DNA from: Nocardia sp. BSTN01
GTDB taxonomy: Bacteria; Actinomycetota; Actinomycetes; Mycobacteriales; Mycobacteriaceae
Reading direction: 5' to 3'
Length of the DNA: 64,000 nt
Assembly: GCF_015354405.1 (NCBI RefSeq)
Contig: NZ_JADKYP010000006.1
Coordinates: 1 to 64,000, forward strand
Shown: one piece after another, positions 61,773 through 64,000 of the stretch
Layout of the letters: each line of letters begins with the position of its first letter
How positions within the stretch are numbered: the first letter of the stretch is position 1
Notes under the pieces: model-generated
The model's database searches: none
What the model saw: the letters and a program-made list of their open reading frames with translations, nothing else
Told to the model about the DNA's origin: nothing
Translations under genes and position numbers: made by a program

Positions 61773-62243
61773 GTGAGCGAGAACAAAGACCCGGGATACG
61801 GGGAGAGCGCGGCCGAAACGACTTCGGTGTTCCGCGCTGACTTCCTCAACGAGGTCGACGCGTCGCGCTCCGGTGAGCAGACCGGCGAACAGCCGGTGCA
61901 AGGGGTCGAGGGGCTGCCCGCGGGTGCCGCCCTGCTGGTGGTCAAGCGCGGTCCCAACGCGGGGTCGCGGTTTCTGTTGGATCAGCCCACCACGTCGGCG
62001 GGCCGTCACCCCGACAGCGACATCTTTCTCGACGATGTCACCGTGTCCCGTCGGCACGCGGAGTTCCGGCAGGACGAGGACACCTTCCAGGTCGTCGACG
62101 TGGGCAGCCTGAACGGCACCTACGTCAACCGCGAGCCGGTGGATTCCTCGGAGCTGCAGAACGGTGACGAGGTGCAGATCGGCAAGTTCCGGCTGGTCTT
62201 CCTGACCGGGCCGCGGCCGCAGGTCAACGAGCCGAGCGCATAG
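61773..62243 (+). CDS. garA: FHA-domain metabolic regulator GarA
   Basis: About 156 residues. The phosphorylation motif ETTSVFRADF with two Thr at about 16-17 is the PknB/PknG target of GarA/OdhI. The FHA domain (about 55-145) has GRHPDSDIF, SRRHAEF and GSLNGTYVN intact. Unphosphorylated GarA inhibits alpha-ketoglutarate dehydrogenase and activates glutamate synthase; phosphorylation switches it off. GTG 61773 follows GGAGGAGAG. Order with gcvH and ftsR is as in mycobacteria. Confidence 0.97.
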   Translation: MSENKDPGYGESAAETTSVFRADFLNEVDASRSGEQTGEQPVQGVEGLPAGAALLVVKRGPNAGSRFLLDQPTTSAGRHPDSDIFLDDVTVSRRHAEFRQDEDTFQVVDVGSLNGTYVNREPVDSSELQNGDEVQIGKFRLVFLTGPRPQVNEPSA

Positions 62244-62264
62244 CGGCCGAGGCGGATTCCACTG

Positions 62265-63071
62265 ATGACTGGCGCAGCGCAATGGACACGCGGAGGAATG
62301 TCGATCGGCTCCGTGCTGGACCTGCTGCGTCCGGATTTTCCGGACATCACCATTTCCAAGATCCGCTTCCTCGAATCGGAGGGGCTGATCCGCCCGGAGC
62401 GCACGCCTTCGGGATATCGCAGATTCTCGGTCGCCGATGTCGAGCGGCTGAAGTTCGTGCTGACCGCGCAGCGGGATCAGTATCTGCCGTTGAAGGTGAT
62501 CAAGGAGCAACTCGAAGCGATCGACCGCGGCGCGGCGACCCTGGGTGTGCGCGAAGCGCGGGCCCGGGCCGACGGCGCCGGTGTGGACGGCTCGGGGCGT
62601 GCGCCCGAGTCCACCCGCACGGTGGGTGCTCCCGCGGCGCCCCGGCGGCTGGGCGTGGTGCCCGGTGAGGTGTCGCCGGACGAATTGCGTCTCGATCACG
62701 AAATGCGCGTCACGCGTGCCGATCTGCTGGAGCAGGCCGGGATAGATGAGAAATTTCTCACCGAACTGATTCGCGCCGGGCTCATCACGCCCGGCGCTGC
62801 CGGATTCTTCGACGCCGAGGCTGTCACCTTGGCTCGCACCGCTCAGGCGATGAGCGAATTCGGTTTGGAGGCACGGCATCTGCGGGCGTTCAAGCTGGCA
62901 GCGGACCGGGAGGCGGCGATGATCGCCCAGATCGCCGCGCCGATAGCCAAGAGTCGCGACGCCGATGCCCGGGCCCGCGCGGAGGAGACGGTACGCGAGT
63001 TGGCGGCGCTGTCGCTGACGCTGCATACCAGCTTGGTGAAGACGTCGGTGCGGGCTTCCCTCGGCGGCTGA
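62265..63071 (+). CDS. ftsR: MerR-family regulator FtsR
   Basis: About 268 residues. An atypical MerR helix-turn-helix, MSIGSVLDLLRPDFPDITIS then KIRFLESEGLIRPERTPSGY, RRFSVADVERL, and a long C-terminal helical part. It corresponds to Rv1828 and to corynebacterial FtsR, an activator of ftsZ. No metal-binding Cys are present, as expected. It follows garA by 21 bp and is probably co-transcribed. Confidence 0.92.
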   Translation: MTGAAQWTRGGMSIGSVLDLLRPDFPDITISKIRFLESEGLIRPERTPSGYRRFSVADVERLKFVLTAQRDQYLPLKVIKEQLEAIDRGAATLGVREARARADGAGVDGSGRAPESTRTVGAPAAPRRLGVVPGEVSPDELRLDHEMRVTRADLLEQAGIDEKFLTELIRAGLITPGAAGFFDAEAVTLARTAQAMSEFGLEARHLRAFKLAADREAAMIAQIAAPIAKSRDADARARAEETVRELAALSLTLHTSLVKTSVRASLGG

Positions 63072-63150
63072 ATTCTTCGCCTAGACTCGGTGATACGGCC
63101 TGCCCAGCTGGGCTCGTGCGGGCGGCCGGCGAGTATGGGAGGCCAGTGCG

Positions 63151-63624
63151 ATGAGTGAAATGCGTGTGATCGGCATCCGGGTCGAGCAGCCCCAGAACCA
63201 GCCCGTGTTGCTGCTGCGTGAAGAGTCGGGCGACCGTTATCTGCCCATTTGGATCGGTCAGGCCGAGGCGACCGCCATCGTGCTCGAGCAGGAGGGGGTG
63301 ACCCCGATCCGGCCCCTGACCCACGACCTGATCAAGATCTTGATCCACGACCTCGGCCACACCTTGAAAGAGGTGCGAATCGTGGATTTGCAGGAGGGAA
63401 CCTTCTACGCCGACCTCGTCTTCGACAACGACGTGCGGATCTCCGCGCGTCCGTCGGATTCGATAGCTATCGCCTTGCGGGTCGGTTGCCCGATCTACGC
63501 GGAGGAACCGGTCCTCGAGGAAGCCGGGCTGGTGATGCCCGACGAACGCGAGGACGAGGTGGAGAAGTTCAAGGAGTTCCTCGAGTCGGTGTCACCGGAC
63601 GACTTCAAGGCCACCGACAGCTGA
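63151..63624 (+). CDS. Bifunctional nuclease family protein (DUF151)
   Basis: About 157 residues. The DUF151 core is clear: LPIWIGQAEATAIVLEQEGV, then PLTHDLIKILIHDLGHTLKE and DNDVRISARPSDSIAIALRV. Relatives have DNase and RNase activity, and M. tuberculosis Rv1829 is the orthologue by synteny. The C-terminal tail is acidic. Its stop codon lies in the centre of a perfect inverted repeat. Member of the gcvH-garA-ftsR block. Confidence 0.93.
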   Translation: MSEMRVIGIRVEQPQNQPVLLLREESGDRYLPIWIGQAEATAIVLEQEGVTPIRPLTHDLIKILIHDLGHTLKEVRIVDLQEGTFYADLVFDNDVRISARPSDSIAIALRVGCPIYAEEPVLEEAGLVMPDEREDEVEKFKEFLESVSPDDFKATDS

Positions 63625-63651
63625 GCTGTCGTGGAAGACACCGACAGCTGA
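63615..63651. repeat. Inverted and direct repeat at the DUF151 stop
   Basis: CGACAGC-TGA-GCTGTCG (63615-63631) is a perfect inverted repeat centred on the stop codon. ACCGACAGCTGA (63613-63624) recurs at 63640-63651, as if the gene's 3' end had been duplicated. May act as a terminator. Confidence 0.5.
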
Positions 63652-63853
63652 ACCCGGAATCCTTCATCCGGATCACCGGCTATCGCGCGTGGCGGTCAGG
63701 TGATCCCGAACTGTGCTCTATACCTCACGTAGAGGGTGAGAAACACGCCGCACGCGGAGTTTGGCTCCACGCCCGTGCTGCCGAGACAATCGACAGAGTA
63801 GCCTCGACAGTTAGGCCGTTGTTCTTCTTCGGCGATGCAGTGAGGGAGTAGCA

Positions 63854-64000
63854 GTGGGAGACCGACCGCAGCAACCAGCACCCGACCCGCGGCCCACCGC
63901 GGTCGTGCAGCCAGGGCTGTTCCCTGACGACACGGTGCCCGACGAGCTGGTCGGTTACCGCGTCCCCAGCGCATGCCAGGTGGCCGGTATCACCTACCGG
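63854..64000 (+). CDS. MerR-family regulator, partial (Rv1830-like)
   Basis: First 49 codons only; the gene runs off the window. After a Pro-rich tail, GLFPDDTVPDELVGYRVPSA leads into CQVAGITYR, the first helix of the MerR helix-turn-helix as found in Rv1830. GTG 63854 is preceded by GAGGGAG. Synteny (fourth gene after gcvH) supports the assignment. Confidence 0.85.
   Translation, partial: MGDRPQQPAPDPRPTAVVQPGLFPDDTVPDELVGYRVPSACQVAGITYR

Overview
The window reads as chromosomal DNA of a high-GC, mycolate-containing actinomycete, most likely Nocardia or a close relative. The evidence is the gcvH-garA-ftsR-bfn-merR order at the right end (the Rv1826-Rv1830 order of Mycobacterium tuberculosis), two CYP125-type P450s, a ChoD-type GMC oxidase, a WS/DGAT acyltransferase and motifs matching the KstR operator. 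GC3 is very high almost everywhere; about 6.8-8.1 kb is clearly more AT-rich. I saw no tRNA, rRNA, CRISPR array or intact insertion sequence.

Layout. 0-6.7 kb: alpha/beta hydrolase divergent from a CYP125 with a KstR-type box between them, a RibD-like reductase, a PAS-GGDEF protein behind a non-classical terpene synthase, and a ComB-like phosphatase. 6.7-9.2 kb: low-GC islet with small secreted and membrane proteins, a decayed secreted gene and a SUKH-fold protein. 9.2-19.7 kb: amidase, aldose epimerase, MarR/hydrolase pair, membrane protein, metallo-hydrolase, DUF389 operon and an HxlR/hydrolase pair, interspersed with gene remnants (SDR, DUF1254-like, ECF sigma, ATP-dependent DNA ligase). 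19.8-25.6 kb: poorly characterised secreted and conserved proteins with long gene-poor gaps.

25.7-33.1 kb is the most interesting block. Five genes on the minus strand (flavin monooxygenase, old-yellow-enzyme reductase, SDR, acetoacetate-decarboxylase-like protein, MBL-fold hydrolase) face a TetR regulator. Two plus-strand genes (SRPBCC protein, limonene-epoxide-hydrolase-like protein) lie beyond the operon's 3' end. The FMO/TetR intergenic region and the SRPBCC promoter both carry tandem copies of CTACAG-N3-CTGTAG, so the whole block looks like one TetR regulon. The enzyme set resembles monoterpenoid or cyclic-ketone degradation.

33.2-44.6 kb: RNase H-fold protein, long-chain acyl-CoA dehydrogenase, AraC regulator, Zn alcohol dehydrogenase, hydrolase, WS/DGAT, polysaccharide deacetylase, AcrA1-like fatty acyl-CoA reductase and heme oxygenase. 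Reductase plus WS/DGAT would suffice for wax-ester synthesis. 44.9-48.7 kb: CutA, then a duplicated module of XRE regulator, about 33-residue membrane peptide and about 103-residue conserved protein. 48.9-60.2 kb: asparagine synthetase, second CYP125, TetR, ThrE-like exporter, acyl-CoA oxidase-like protein, PAP2 phosphatase, NERD protein and ChoD. 60.3-64 kb: phosphatidyltransferase and the conserved gcvH-garA-ftsR-bfn-merR block, the last gene running off the window.
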